Assembly (NCBI RefSeq): GCF_013304735.1
Contig: NZ_JAAITI010000003.1
Coordinates: 1 to 64,000, forward strand
Direction: 5' to 3'
DNA from: Blautia luti
GTDB taxonomy: Bacteria; Bacillota; Clostridia; Lachnospirales; Lachnospiraceae
Length of the DNA stretch: 64,000 bases
Part shown: one piece after another, positions 1 through 8,233 of the stretch
Layout of the letters: the number at the start of each line of letters is the position of its first letter
Numbering within the stretch: the first letter of the stretch is position 1
Notes under the pieces: model-generated
Database searches by the model: none
The model's input: only the letters and a program-made list of their open reading frames with translations
What the model was told of the DNA's origin: nothing
Position numbers and translations under genes: made by a program

Positions 1-151
1 CTTTGTTCTCAATATTCATAATGGTACGGGAGTCACGGTCTACTAATTCCGCAACATAGGCTTGTGTCCATCCCTTTTCTTCTCTGGCTCGTTTGAGAGC
101 CGCCCCGAGGCCGTGGAAGTCAAACCTTCTTTCATCTTGGTTCATTTTCAT
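1..151 (-). CDS. XRE-family HTH regulator, N-terminal part (cut by window edge)
   Basis: Only the first 50 residues are present, starting at the ATG at 151. They form the start of a lambda-repressor-like helix-turn-helix, with motifs such as LGAALKRAREEKGWTQAYVA and DSRTIMNIENK, where the recognition helix would lie. A GGGTG-like ribosome binding site precedes the start. The gene reads leftward out of the window, divergently from the small HTH gene at 427. It is probably a regulator belonging to the integrative element, but its targets cannot be judged from this fragment. Confidence 0.75.
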   Translation of the reverse strand, partial: MKMNQDERRFDFHGLGAALKRAREEKGWTQAYVAELVDRDSRTIMNIENK

Positions 152-249
152 ATCACCCTATATCATTCTACATTTCGGGTTGGATTATGAGAATGTAATG
201 AAATTTTACATTAAGTAGTATTTTATTTCGTATCCGTGTAGGCTCTAAC

Positions 250-278
250 TTGTATTATTCGAGGCAGAGAACTATAAT
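250..278 (+). promoter_or_regulatory. Sigma-A-type promoter for the HTH/two-component operon
   Basis: A -35 box TTGTAT (250-255) and a perfect -10 box TATAAT (273-278) are separated by 17 bp. Transcription would begin at about 285, exactly where the long inverted repeat of 283-400 starts, so that repeat would be the RNA leader. Confidence 0.65.
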
Positions 279-282
279 ATAT

Positions 283-400
283 AGGGTTGAGCAAAACTCC
301 GATTTGCTCATAAGGCTATACATTAAATAGTACTATCCAGCTCATTTGAGCTCTATATATTGTGACTCAACTTTGCAAAACGCGCGTTTTGCTCAACCCT
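283..400 (+). repeat. Long-range inverted repeat forming a leader hairpin
   Basis: The 15-bp arm at 283-297 (AGGGTTGAGCAAAAC) is repeated exactly in inverse at 386-400, with A/T-rich flanks that also partly match. A smaller palindrome (AGCTCA..TGAGCT) lies between the arms. The arms would pair in a transcript starting at about 285, and the ribosome binding site of the next gene follows the distal arm by about 15 nt. It could be an attenuator or stabilising leader, or a MITE-like insertion. Confidence 0.6.
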
Positions 401-426
401 AATAATATATCCTGTGGAGGTGCGAA

Positions 427-615
427 ATGGACTATATGACATTGAAAGAGGCTGCCGAAAAGTGGGGCGTGACCCCTCGACGGATAAACTATTATTGCGC
501 CGGTGGCCGTATTCCCGGCGCTGTGAAGATGGCTACAATCTGGTTGATCCCGAAAGACGCGGAGAAACCTGTGGATATGAGGACAAAACAAGGAAAGGAA
601 TTAAAACATGAATAG
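427..615 (+). CDS. Small helix-turn-helix DNA-binding protein (excisionase-like)
   Basis: This 62-aa protein reads as a MerR/excisionase-type winged helix: MTLKEAAEKWGVTPRRINYY is the HTH, followed by a wing-like GGRIPGAVK..WLIPKDAEKP. The start is set by GGAGG six nucleotides upstream. Its last codons overlap the start of the response regulator (ATG at 608), so the two are translationally coupled. In similar elements such small proteins regulate transcription or assist excision. Its place at the head of the two-component operon favours a regulator, but excision is not excluded. Confidence 0.7.
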   Translation: MDYMTLKEAAEKWGVTPRRINYYCAGGRIPGAVKMATIWLIPKDAEKPVDMRTKQGKELKHE

Positions 616-1306
616 AATATTGCTATTGGAGGATGATGTCAGTCTAATAGATGGCTTGGTCTACTCTTTGAAAAAGAATGAATTTGATGTTGAAGTTGCC
701 CGTACAGTATGTGAAGCAAAACAATACTTATCCGAACTCGACCGATACGATTTATTGATTTTGGATGTTACTCTGCCAGATGGAACAGGATTTGACGTAT
801 GCGAAAGAGTAAGAAAAGAAAATCAGCAGATACCGATTATATTCCTGACTGCATCGGATGAAGAAGTCAGCATAATTCGTGGATTAGATAGCGGTGGGGA
901 CGATTATATCACCAAGCCTTTCAAACTGGGGGAATTGTGTTCCCGCATCCGGGCGCTGTTGCGTCGGGCCGGAGTTTCCAAAAGCGAAAAAAACACTTCT
1001 ATGGAATGTGGCGACATTACCATTGATCTGTTGGGTAGCCGTGCAACCTTAAAGGGAAAAGCATTGGATTTGACAAGCGCCGAATATCGTTTGCTTTGTC
1101 TGCTGGTAAGAAACGCAAATCGCGTTGTGACAAGGGACATCATTCTAAATGAGCTGTGGGATGATACAGGAAATTTTGTTGATGATAATACCCTGTCCGT
1201 CTATGTACGGCGGCTTCGTGAAAAAGTGGAAACCAATCCGTCCCATCCAGAACACCTTATAACCATTCGTGGGTTCGGCTACCAATGGAAAGAGATGTCT
1301 ATATGA
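608..1306 (+). CDS. OmpR-family response regulator
   Basis: This 232-aa protein has a receiver domain (about residues 1-115) with the acidic pair LLLEDD, the phospho-acceptor Asp53 in LLILDVTLPDG, the conserved Thr in FLTASD and Lys in ITKPF. A winged-helix DNA-binding domain (about 130-228) ends in the typical ENTLSVYVRRLREKV-like region and IRGFGYQW. It overlaps the upstream HTH gene and the downstream kinase gene. It probably activates the ABC exporter and phosphoesterase genes, because two near-identical candidate operators lie before those genes (2518-2560, 5681-5734). Confidence 0.93.
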   Translation: MNRILLLEDDVSLIDGLVYSLKKNEFDVEVARTVCEAKQYLSELDRYDLLILDVTLPDGTGFDVCERVRKENQQIPIIFLTASDEEVSIIRGLDSGGDDYITKPFKLGELCSRIRALLRRAGVSKSEKNTSMECGDITIDLLGSRATLKGKALDLTSAEYRLLCLLVRNANRVVTRDIILNELWDDTGNFVDDNTLSVYVRRLREKVETNPSHPEHLITIRGFGYQWKEMSI

Positions 1307-2532
1307 GTTTGTACCAAGATAGACAGATTAAAGGGTTCCTGCTATTTTTGACTTTGTTTGCTCTGCTGTTTGTAGGTACAGCAACCGTTTTGACTATTTA
1401 TCAGGTGAACGATGCGGAAGTCCTATGGCTCAAACATGATGAAGCGGTTTCATCCTCACTTTTGGAACAGGGTGTTCCGAAAGAAGTGGTTGCAGTTGCC
1501 TTTACGAACACAGACATCAGTGACGATGGTAGGTCATTATTAGCGGCTGCGGGTTTGGGAAAACAGTCAGAAAGCAGTATGCGGCCTTATTTCAATCAAT
1601 TTCAGCGTTCCGCTTTCTGCACCATGCTATGCACTGTGCTATTTTTTCTCTTTGTGCTTGCCATAGGAATATTTATTTTTTTCTGGAAAAGGAAGCGATT
1701 GTATCAACAGGCCGACAAAATATTGCTAAATTACATCAACGGGGATTACTCTTGTCATTTACCGCAGAATTATGAGGGGGCTATCTACCAAGTGTTTTCT
1801 TCGATAGAACAGCTTGCAACTATGCTCCAATCCAAAAATGAAACAGAACGTAAAGCAAAAGAGTTTTTGAAAGACACCATATCCGATATATCTCACCAGC
1901 TCAAAACGCCTCTGGCAGCCCTCACTATGTATCAGGAGATCATTGAAAGTGAGCCAGAAAATGCAGAAACGGTCAAACAGTTTGCGGCGAAGATGGGTAT
2001 TTCTCTAAAGCGTATGGAGCAGTTAATCTTATCCATGTTGAAGATAACCCGACTGGATACGGGAAACATCATTTTTGAGAAAAAAAGTTGCCGTGTGTCC
2101 GAGCTGATAGCTCATTCAGTCAATGACCTAACCACAAGGGCTAAAAGCGAAAGCAAGCAGATTCAGATAGATGGCGATGGTGAACAGCAGCTTATTTGTG
2201 ACATGGAATGGACAGGTGAAGCGATTGGAAACATTGTAAAAAATGCACTGGATCACACGCAAGCTGGCGGTATTGTCCGTATTACATGGGAGCGCACTCC
2301 TGCTATGTTTCGGATTTTTATTTCTGATAATGGTAACGGCATAGTCCCGGAAGATATTTACCATATCTTTAAACGCTTTTATCGCAGCAAACATTCCCTT
2401 GATACACAAGGAATCGGGCTGGGGCTTCCCCTTGCCAAGTCCATTATTGAGGGTCAAAACGGTGTTATCTCCGTACAAAGTGAAGTCGGAAAAGGTACGC
2501 TGTTTACACTATCTTTCCTTACGGATCTGTAA
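1303..2532 (+). CDS. Sensor histidine kinase
   Basis: The kinase has 409 residues from the ATG at 1303, which forms an ATGA overlap with the regulator stop. Two membrane helices (about 10-33 and 105-128) flank an extracellular segment of about 70 residues, so this is not the short intramembrane-sensing BceS type. The HisKA box is SDISHQLKTPL with His198. The HATPase domain shows an N box (IGNIVKNALDH), G1 (DNGNGI), an F box and G2 (GIGLGLPLAKS). With the regulator and the ABC exporter it forms a module like those that sense antimicrobial peptides or cell-envelope stress; the ligand is unknown. Confidence 0.93.
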   Translation: MSLYQDRQIKGFLLFLTLFALLFVGTATVLTIYQVNDAEVLWLKHDEAVSSSLLEQGVPKEVVAVAFTNTDISDDGRSLLAAAGLGKQSESSMRPYFNQFQRSAFCTMLCTVLFFLFVLAIGIFIFFWKRKRLYQQADKILLNYINGDYSCHLPQNYEGAIYQVFSSIEQLATMLQSKNETERKAKEFLKDTISDISHQLKTPLAALTMYQEIIESEPENAETVKQFAAKMGISLKRMEQLILSMLKITRLDTGNIIFEKKSCRVSELIAHSVNDLTTRAKSESKQIQIDGDGEQQLICDMEWTGEAIGNIVKNALDHTQAGGIVRITWERTPAMFRIFISDNGNGIVPEDIYHIFKRFYRSKHSLDTQGIGLGLPLAKSIIEGQNGVISVQSEVGKGTLFTLSFLTDL

Positions 2533-2570
2533 GGTCAAATTCACCTGCTTGTAAGCTGTTTTTGCTATCC
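2518..2570 (+). promoter_or_regulatory. Candidate response-regulator operator before the ABC exporter
   Basis: A dyad CTTAC-N6-GTAAG (2518-2522/2529-2533) overlaps the end of the kinase gene. It is followed by AAATTCACCTGCTTGTAAGCTG. The same arrangement, almost letter for letter, precedes the phosphoesterase gene at 5681. The -10 region here is weak, as expected for an activated promoter. Confidence 0.6.
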
Positions 2571-2590
2571 TTTTGAGAAAGGAGGTACTG

Positions 2591-3292
2591 ATGACTATGG
2601 AAATATTGAAAGTACAAGATTTATGTAAAACTTATGGCAAGGGTGAGGCGAAAGTCGAAGCGTTGAAGAAGGTTTCCTTCTCCCTGGATAAAGGCGAATT
2701 TGCTGCCGTTGTGGGTGAATCCGGTTCTGGCAAAAGCACATTACTGAACTGTATTGGAGCTTTGGATACCCCTACTTCCGGCCACATTTGGATTGATGAA
2801 CAAGACCTGTTTTCCATGAAAGAGGAACAGCGCACGATTTTCCGCCGTCGTAATATCGGCTTTATCTTCCAATCCTTTCAGTTGGTTTCCGAGCTGAATG
2901 TGGAGCAGAATATCATGTTTCCGCTTCTTTTGGACTATCGCAAACCAGACCCGGCAGCAGTAGAAGAAATTTTGGAACTCTTGGGACTTACCGAGCGTCG
3001 ACATCACCTGCCGAGCCAACTATCCGGCGGACAGCAGCAGCGTGTTGCCATTGGCCGGGCGTTAATCACAAAGCCCAAACTGATTCTGGCAGATGAACCT
3101 ACTGGCAATCTGGACAGCAAGAATAGTCAGGATGTTATCGCCCTGCTTACGCAGGCGTCCCGTCGCTATCAGCAAACAATCCTGATGATTACCCACAATA
3201 AGGATTTGACTGCATCCGTTGATCGGGTGTTCCGGGTATCAGATGGCGTTTTGACGGATTTGGGAGGAAAAACAAATGAAGCATTATCTTGA
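2591..3292 (+). CDS. ABC transporter ATP-binding protein (MacB/SalX type)
   Basis: This is a 233-aa ATPase with Walker [10 protein letters not shown], a Q loop in FIFQSFQLV, signature [15 protein letters not shown], Walker [13 protein letters not shown] and a switch His in MITHNKD. The start at 2591 follows AAGGAGG by five nucleotides; the more upstream in-frame codon lacks a site. The LolD/MacB-like sequence pairs with FtsX-type permeases, and the permease gene overlaps its 3' end by 17 bp. Likely role: energising a mechanotransmission-type exporter or detoxifier for antimicrobial peptides. Confidence 0.94.
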   Translation: MTMEILKVQDLCKTYGKGEAKVEALKKVSFSLDKGEFAAVVGESGSGKSTLLNCIGALDTPTSGHIWIDEQDLFSMKEEQRTIFRRRNIGFIFQSFQLVSELNVEQNIMFPLLLDYRKPDPAAVEEILELLGLTERRHHLPSQLSGGQQQRVAIGRALITKPKLILADEPTGNLDSKNSQDVIALLTQASRRYQQTILMITHNKDLTASVDRVFRVSDGVLTDLGGKTNEALS

Positions 3293-5636
3293 CCTTGTTC
3301 CCATATCCGCAAAAATCCACAAGAAGCAAAGCAGAATGTCTATTTTCTGCATTGTGCTGGCGGTATTTCTGGTTACAACTATTTTTGGAATGGCAGATAT
3401 GTTCATCCGCAGCCAGATTTTGCAGGCACAGCAGGAGTCTGGGAATTGGCATATTGCCATTAAGAATATCAGCAATGAAGAAGCAGCAATTATTGCTTCA
3501 CGCCCTGATATTGAAGTATTTTCACCGTATGGCGTACTCAATTATCGTGGAGATTTAGGCTACACTTTGGGTGGAAAAGATGTAGCGATATGCGGTTGTG
3601 ATGAAAGCTATATAACTGAAATCTGGACTGACCAACTTGAAGAAGGTGTTTTTCCACAGACAAGTAATGAAGCGTTGGTGACTGAAAATGCAAAGCAGAT
3701 AATGGGTGTTGCGATTGGTGATTCCATTGCCGTAGAAACTCCTGATGGCGATAAACTGAATTTTACCATATCAGGATTTATGAATAATACTGCCTCGATC
3801 ATGAGTGGCGACTCCTACGGCATCATTTTGAACACAGAGGATTACTGCGCGATTTATCCGAATGTATCAGACGGGGAGCCGAATGATTACGGCATTATGT
3901 TTTTTACTCAATTTGCAAACACAAGAAATATACAAGGGAAAATTGCAGATTTGAAAGAACAATGCAATTTATCGAATGAACAAATATCTTCCAACAACAA
4001 TCTGCTTGGATTGCTTGGACAAAGCCGCGTTCCCTTTTTGTTACAGGTTTACTTGGCTGCGGCTGTATTGTTTGCACTGGTAATGTTAGCTGGTATTATG
4101 ATGATTGCAAGCAGCCTGAACAGCAATGTAGCCCAGCGTACCGAATTTTTCGGCCTTATGCGCTGTATCGGTGCAACACCAAAACAGGTTATGCGCTTAG
4201 TACGGAAAGAGGCGCTTAGTTGGTGCCGTTTGGCAATCCCTGTGGGTATTTCCATCGGTATAGTTGTCATTTGGGTCTTATGTGCGATTTTGCGTTTCCT
4301 AAGTCCGGAATTTTTCAAAGCGATGCCTACATTCGGATTTAGCGTACCAAGTATTCTTGCAGGAATCGTTGTGGGCTTGGTAACGGTTTTGTTCGCTGCC
4401 TATTCTCCGGCAAAGAAAGCAGCAAAAGTATCTCCGTTGGCAGCGGTTTCCGGTAATGCAAACGACTTGGAGCCTGCAAGAAATGCTGCTAATACACAAC
4501 TGCTTAAGATTGATACAGCACTTGGAATTTATCATGCAAAAGCAAATCGGAAAAATCTGTTTTTGATGACAAGCTCATTTGCTCTCAGTATTATCCTTTT
4601 CCTTTCATTCTCTGTAACAGTTGAGTTCATGCAGCATACCTTAACACCGCTCCAACCTTGGACAGCAGATTTATCTATCATAAGTCCTGATAACGCCTGT
4701 GCTATTGACAAAGCATTACTTGATGATCTAAAGGAAAATCCTGTTGTGGATTTAGCGTATGGAAGAAAATTTGCATACGAGGTTCCGTCTGTCACAAACG
4801 GTATTGAAAAAAAGATGGATTTAATCTCTTATGAGCAGTATCAATTTGATTGGGCAAAGGACTATTTATTAGAGGGTTCTCTGGAATCTGTGCAAACTGA
4901 TTTAGGGACGGGCTTAATTGTTTATAATTCGCAGAACACAATACAAATAGGCGATACTGTATCGTTGAATACAAACGGACAAAGTAAAGAAATCCAAATC
5001 GTGGGAATGTTGTCCGACTGTCCGTTTTACAGTGCCGCCGGTGTTGGAACAATTATTTGTTCAGAGGATACATTTGAACAAATTACTGGCGAGTCGAAAT
5101 ATACGGTTATTGATGTGCAGTTAGTGAAAGGCACAACAGACGAAGATGTTTATGTGATCCGCCAAATGGTAGATTCCTCATTTACTTTCGCTGATGAACG
5201 CATGGGTAACAGCAGTACCATGGGAACTTACTATTGTTTTTGGCTGTTCATCTATGGATTCCTCGTCCTAATTGCAATGATTACAATTTTTAACATAATC
5301 AATAGTATTTCCATGAGTGTGTCTGCACGGTTGAAACAGTATGGCGCTTTCCGTGCCATCGGCGTTAGCATGGGACAGCTAAGTAAAATGATTGTTGCAG
5401 AAGCCTTCACCTATACCATAATCGGCGGTGTAGTTGGTACGGTGTTGGGACTGTTTTGTAACAAGCTATTGTTTGGAATGTTGATAAGTTATAGATGGGG
5501 GGATGCTTGGACTCCTCCATTACCAGAGGTAGCTGTTATTCTGTTGATTGTCATAAGCTCTGTAATTCTGGCTGTGCATGGGCCAATCAAGAGAATACGC
5601 AATATGTCCATTGTTGATACAATCAGCGCACAGTAA
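3276..5636 (+). CDS. FtsX-family ABC transporter permease
   Basis: This 786-residue protein has two FtsX domains. An N-terminal helix (about 20-45) is followed by a large extracytoplasmic region and three helices (about 255-390), then a second helix at about 430-455 with another external domain and three helices at the C-terminus (about 650-775). Motifs such as GLMRCIGATPKQV and GAFRAIGVSMGQL mark the two FtsX repeats. The duplicated layout resembles lantibiotic/bacitracin-type resistance permeases. It is co-transcribed and overlaps with the ATPase. Substrate unknown. Confidence 0.92.
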   Translation: MKHYLDLVPISAKIHKKQSRMSIFCIVLAVFLVTTIFGMADMFIRSQILQAQQESGNWHIAIKNISNEEAAIIASRPDIEVFSPYGVLNYRGDLGYTLGGKDVAICGCDESYITEIWTDQLEEGVFPQTSNEALVTENAKQIMGVAIGDSIAVETPDGDKLNFTISGFMNNTASIMSGDSYGIILNTEDYCAIYPNVSDGEPNDYGIMFFTQFANTRNIQGKIADLKEQCNLSNEQISSNNNLLGLLGQSRVPFLLQVYLAAAVLFALVMLAGIMMIASSLNSNVAQRTEFFGLMRCIGATPKQVMRLVRKEALSWCRLAIPVGISIGIVVIWVLCAILRFLSPEFFKAMPTFGFSVPSILAGIVVGLVTVLFAAYSPAKKAAKVSPLAAVSGNANDLEPARNAANTQLLKIDTALGIYHAKANRKNLFLMTSSFALSIILFLSFSVTVEFMQHTLTPLQPWTADLSIISPDNACAIDKALLDDLKENPVVDLAYGRKFAYEVPSVTNGIEKKMDLISYEQYQFDWAKDYLLEGSLESVQTDLGTGLIVYNSQNTIQIGDTVSLNTNGQSKEIQIVGMLSDCPFYSAAGVGTIICSEDTFEQITGESKYTVIDVQLVKGTTDEDVYVIRQMVDSSFTFADERMGNSSTMGTYYCFWLFIYGFLVLIAMITIFNIINSISMSVSARLKQYGAFRAIGVSMGQLSKMIVAEAFTYTIIGGVVGTVLGLFCNKLLFGMLISYRWGDAWTPPLPEVAVILLIVISSVILAVHGPIKRIRNMSIVDTISAQ

Positions 5637-5651
5637 TTCTACTTTTGAAGC

Positions 5652-5679
5652 GGGTGGCTTTAGAAGCCGCCCACTTTTG
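5652..5679 (+). terminator. Weak terminator after the ABC permease
   Basis: A short stem GGGTGGCTT / AAGCCGCCC with a 3-nt loop and one G-U pair is followed by a modest T-rich stretch (ACTTTTGT). It lies 15 bp after the permease stop. Confidence 0.5.
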
Positions 5680-5680
5680 T

Positions 5681-5734
5681 CTTACAAATTCGTAAGTTGA
5701 AATTCACCTGTTTGTAAGCTGATTTTTTTATAAT
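5681..5734 (+). promoter_or_regulatory. Candidate response-regulator operator and promoter before the phosphoesterase
   Basis: A dyad CTTAC-N6-GTAAG (5681-5685/5692-5696) is followed by AAATTCACCTGTTTGTAAGCTG and a TATAAT -10 box (5729-5734). It is nearly identical to the block at 2518-2560 before the ABC genes. No good -35 box is visible, which fits activator dependence. Confidence 0.6.
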
Positions 5735-5758
5735 TAAGTTGATGAAAGAGAGGAAAAA

Positions 5759-6646
5759 ATGAAAAAAATCCTTTCCACCAGAGTATTGGTGAAGATTTGT
5801 GTATTAACAACTATACTGCTGGTTTTGATAATCTATACTATATGGGGCAATTCAGCATTGATGGTAAGTATGGTTAATATCTCCAGCGATCGCATAGCAT
5901 CTGCCTTTTCTAATTTTCGGATTGCACAAGTGTCCGACTTGCATAATGCTGAATTTGGAGAAAGCAATACAGAATTGATAGAATTGCTGTCTGAACACGA
6001 ACCGGATATTATTGTGATAACTGGAGATTTAATCGATGCTGGACATACAGACATTGAGATTGCGTTTGATTTTGTAAAACAAGCTGTTCAAATAGCCCCT
6101 GTCTACTTTGTAACTGGAAACCACGAAGCTAACTTCTCACATTATGATCAATTCAAAACAGGGCTTGAAGCGTCTGGCGTAACTGTCCTTGAAGATGAAG
6201 CAATACAGTTAGTGCATAACAACGAAATGATTACCCTTATCGGGCTTTCTGATTCTGACTTTACGATTAAGGGCGATATGTTTAATGAAGCGCCAGCCAT
6301 GGTCAACACAAAATTGAATAGCCTTATTGATGACGAAAACAGTTACACTATACTGCTATCACATCGGCCAGAGTTATTTGAAACCTATGTATGCTGTGGT
6401 GTTGATTTGGTTTTATGTGGTCATGCACACGGAGGGCAGTTTCGATTACCTTTTATTGGGGGGCTCGTTGCCCCCAATCAAGGGCTGTTTCCTAAATATG
6501 ATTCCGGCCTTTATACAGACGGAAAGACAAATATGGTTGTTAGCCGTGGCCTTGGAAATAGTATTATTCCATTCCGATTTAATAATCGTCCAGAGGTCAT
6601 ATTAGTAGAAATTAACGTCAATAACGATACTCTAACCGAATATTGA
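5759..6646 (+). CDS. Membrane-anchored metallophosphoesterase (YkuE-like)
   Basis: This 295-aa protein has an N-terminal membrane helix (about 8-28) and a calcineurin-like phosphoesterase domain. The metal-binding motifs are in order: QVSDLHNAEFG (D-x-H), TGDLIDAG, TGNHEAN, LLSHRPE and CGHAHGGQ. AGAGG precedes the ATG. Relatives act on lipid-type pyrophosphates or other phosphoesters at the membrane; the exact substrate is not deducible. A shared operator-like block suggests that it belongs to the same regulon as the ABC exporter, so a role in envelope-stress or antibiotic resistance (for example on a lipid carrier phosphate) is a reasonable inference. Confidence 0.88.
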   Translation: MKKILSTRVLVKICVLTTILLVLIIYTIWGNSALMVSMVNISSDRIASAFSNFRIAQVSDLHNAEFGESNTELIELLSEHEPDIIVITGDLIDAGHTDIEIAFDFVKQAVQIAPVYFVTGNHEANFSHYDQFKTGLEASGVTVLEDEAIQLVHNNEMITLIGLSDSDFTIKGDMFNEAPAMVNTKLNSLIDDENSYTILLSHRPELFETYVCCGVDLVLCGHAHGGQFRLPFIGGLVAPNQGLFPKYDSGLYTDGKTNMVVSRGLGNSIIPFRFNNRPEVILVEINVNNDTLTEY

Positions 6647-6659
6647 AATTATCTGCCGG

Positions 6660-6686
6660 ACGACGGTAAAGAAAAAAAGCCGTCGT
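6660..6686 (+). other. Hairpin ACGACGG..CCGTCGT after the phosphoesterase
   Basis: A 7-bp perfect stem with a purine-rich 13-nt loop lies 14 bp after the phosphoesterase stop. No T-run follows, so its role may be RNA stabilisation. Confidence 0.4.
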
Positions 6687-6717
6687 AAAGCAGACACATT
6701 TCCATGCGCCTATGAAG

Positions 6718-6753
6718 CGGCGGCTTTGATTTTCAGAGCCGCCGTTTCTTTTC
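6718..6753 (+). terminator. Rho-independent terminator after the phosphoesterase
   Basis: Stem CGGCGGCT (6718-6725) / AGCCGCCG (6737-6744) is followed by TTTCTTTTC. Confidence 0.75.
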
Positions 6754-6793
6754 GTCTACCTTAAACCAACGACGACCTAATACCGTGTAAATC

Positions 6794-6843
6794 CACGGCG
6801 GCATATAAGGAGGATTGCCGCCGTGTCTATTTTTGTCTTTTTT
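6794..6843 (+). terminator. Second terminator hairpin with a ribosome-binding-site-like loop
   Basis: The 10-bp perfect stem CACGGCGGCA / TGCCGCCGTG (6794-6803/6816-6825) has a loop containing AAGGAGGA and is followed by T-rich sequence (TCTATTTTTGTCTTTTTT). It may insulate the cargo genes from the element's core module. The rest of 6647-7099 shows no convincing gene. Confidence 0.7.
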
Positions 6844-7003
6844 CACAGTACCCATGATCTGCACCAGCTAAAAAAAGCGTAGCTCCCCCTCCGGGACAGT
6901 CTGGTTATGAATGTGAAATCAGACAATACATAAATGAATGTGTAATTTCATGCGTCCGTGTGGCTTCATGCCGCCCGGGCGCTTTTGTGTTCTTATGGGG
7001 CTG

Positions 7004-7026
7004 CTTCGGGTCAGGTTGGCCCGAAG
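7004..7026. repeat. Dyad copy A (CTTCGGG..CCCGAAG)
   Basis: A 7-bp perfect inverted repeat lies upstream of the sigma-like gene. Two related dyads occur at 7573-7594 and 8234-8256, all in the element's core module. Confidence 0.5.
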
Positions 7027-7099
7027 TCATTCCCCGGTGCCGCTCCCCGCCGCCTTCGTTTCGGTCACTCGTCAACCAACAACCGAAACGGAGGTCAAT

Positions 7100-7522
7100 A
7101 TGGCTATTATCAATTTGCGGGACTATTACCCATTCTATACATCGGATTGCTTCATGGAAGTATCGGAAGAAGTTGCAGAAATGTTCAAAGAGTTTGATCG
7201 TAAAGAGGCTGCCTACCGGCTGCGTACATACCGCCACAAAGCCTACTATTCCCTTGATCGGGATGACGGGCTGGAGCATGAAGCTCTCTTTGTCGCCTTA
7301 TCTCCCCATGAACTGTATGAGCGGAAAGTGACCATGCAGGAGCTTCATGCGGCGATTGCCAGTCTGCCGAACAAACAGGCAAAACGGATTTATGCTCATT
7401 TCATTCTCGGCATGACCAAACAGGACATTGCCCGGGCAGAGGGCGTCCATGAAAAAGTGGTTCGTGTCGCAATCGAGCGAGGTCTGCGGCGCTTAGAAAA
7501 AATTTTGAAAAATTCTTTGTAA
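7100..7522 (+). CDS. Sigma-70 region-4-like protein of the integrative element
   Basis: This 140-aa protein has a start supported by GGAGG at 7090-7094. The C-terminal part (about 75-135) is a sigma-region-4/HTH fold: LPNKQAKRIYAHFILGMTKQ, then DIARAEGVHEKVVRVAIERG as the recognition element. Such small sigma-like proteins (Tn916 Orf7-like) are common near the recombinase end of clostridial integrative elements and are thought to control element transcription. It is followed by a long structured non-coding stretch instead of another gene. Confidence 0.85.
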   Translation: MAIINLRDYYPFYTSDCFMEVSEEVAEMFKEFDRKEAAYRLRTYRHKAYYSLDRDDGLEHEALFVALSPHELYERKVTMQELHAAIASLPNKQAKRIYAHFILGMTKQDIARAEGVHEKVVRVAIERGLRRLEKILKNSL

Positions 7523-7572
7523 GGCGTACCGATTTAGACCGGAAAATGAAATGGTTTATGAGAGGCAAAACA

Positions 7573-7594
7573 CTTCGGATCACAATGACCCGAG
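7573..7594. repeat. Dyad copy B (CTTCGGATC..GACCCGAGG)
   Basis: An imperfect dyad with loop ACAAT lies 50 bp after the sigma-like gene. It resembles copies A and C. Confidence 0.45.
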
Positions 7595-7662
7595 GTTCAG
7601 ACAAGCCTCATGCAGATTGAAAATTGAATAAAAAGACACCCGGATACGAAGGGGAACGCGCT

Positions 7663-8013
7663 GTGTGACAGACCCGCCATGACCTCGGATTTCAGAGAAT
7701 ACAGTCTTTGTAAAACTGAGCGAGCGAACAGGTCCATGCCATAGGTGGGGCAAGGCTGGCTCCACCGGAACAGGCGCAGGCCCCGGATACTTGCGTTTAG
7801 TCACAGTCCGAGCGTTGAAGCGGCCTTGCAAGCCGTGAGCCGTCGCAGGCAATGAGAACGCCTTGCCATCAGAATGGGGAGAGTTGAAATACTATGGGGC
7901 ATGAAGCCTATGTCCGTCCGATGTGTCTGAAATGAAGTGAAAACCTATGGGGAGCCCCCGGTAATGCTGTCTGATGATAGGCCAACCGATCCGGCGTGGC
8001 TCCCCATCTTTTC
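7663..8013 (+). ncRNA. Structured non-coding RNA candidate, possibly a 5' group II intron remnant
   Basis: This GC-rich 350-nt stretch has no plausible gene but several helices. GGTGGGGC pairs with GCTCCACC near 7746-7768, CGGC with GCCG around CTTGCAA, and GGCAA with TTGCC near 7845-7865. A closing 10-bp stem ATGGGGAGCC / GGCTCCCCAT (7947-7956/7998-8007) is followed by CTTTTC. It begins with GTGTGACAGAC, matching the GUGYG consensus for a group II intron 5' end. No reverse transcriptase and no domain V were seen. It is therefore either a decayed intron 5' part or a distinct element-borne RNA. Confidence 0.45.
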
Positions 8014-8029
8014 AAAAAAGGAGCATTTT

Positions 8030-8233
8030 ATGGGAAATGCGTTTGGAATGATCCCCGGCTTGGAACCGGACGAATGGAGCAATGACGCCTGCCGTGGTTA
8101 TGTCATTATGGCAATGGAGGACTGCGGATTTTCAAAGAAAGATATACGGCATGTTGTGGGGCAGCTTTATGAAGTATTTGACCTCAACAGCGTGGAGGAC
8201 GCCAAAGAAAAGTACCATTCCAGTCCTTACTGA
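8030..8233 (+). CDS. Conserved small protein of clostridial integrative elements, function unknown
   Basis: This 67-aa soluble protein is acidic, with motifs such as PGLEPDEWSNDACRGYVIM and GFSKKDIRHVV. AAGGAG precedes the ATG at 8030; an earlier in-frame start at 7937 would run through the structured region and lacks a site. The position between the sigma-like gene and the TnpW-like gene suggests an element-maintenance or transfer function. No catalytic motif is visible. Confidence 0.7.
   Translation: MGNAFGMIPGLEPDEWSNDACRGYVIMAMEDCGFSKKDIRHVVGQLYEVFDLNSVEDAKEKYHSSPY

Noticed and set aside
1303-5636. Classic BceS-BceAB bacitracin module
   Set aside because: The kinase has a sizeable extracellular domain instead of the minimal BceS sensor, and the permease is longer than and arranged differently from BceB; a general MacB/FtsX label is safer.
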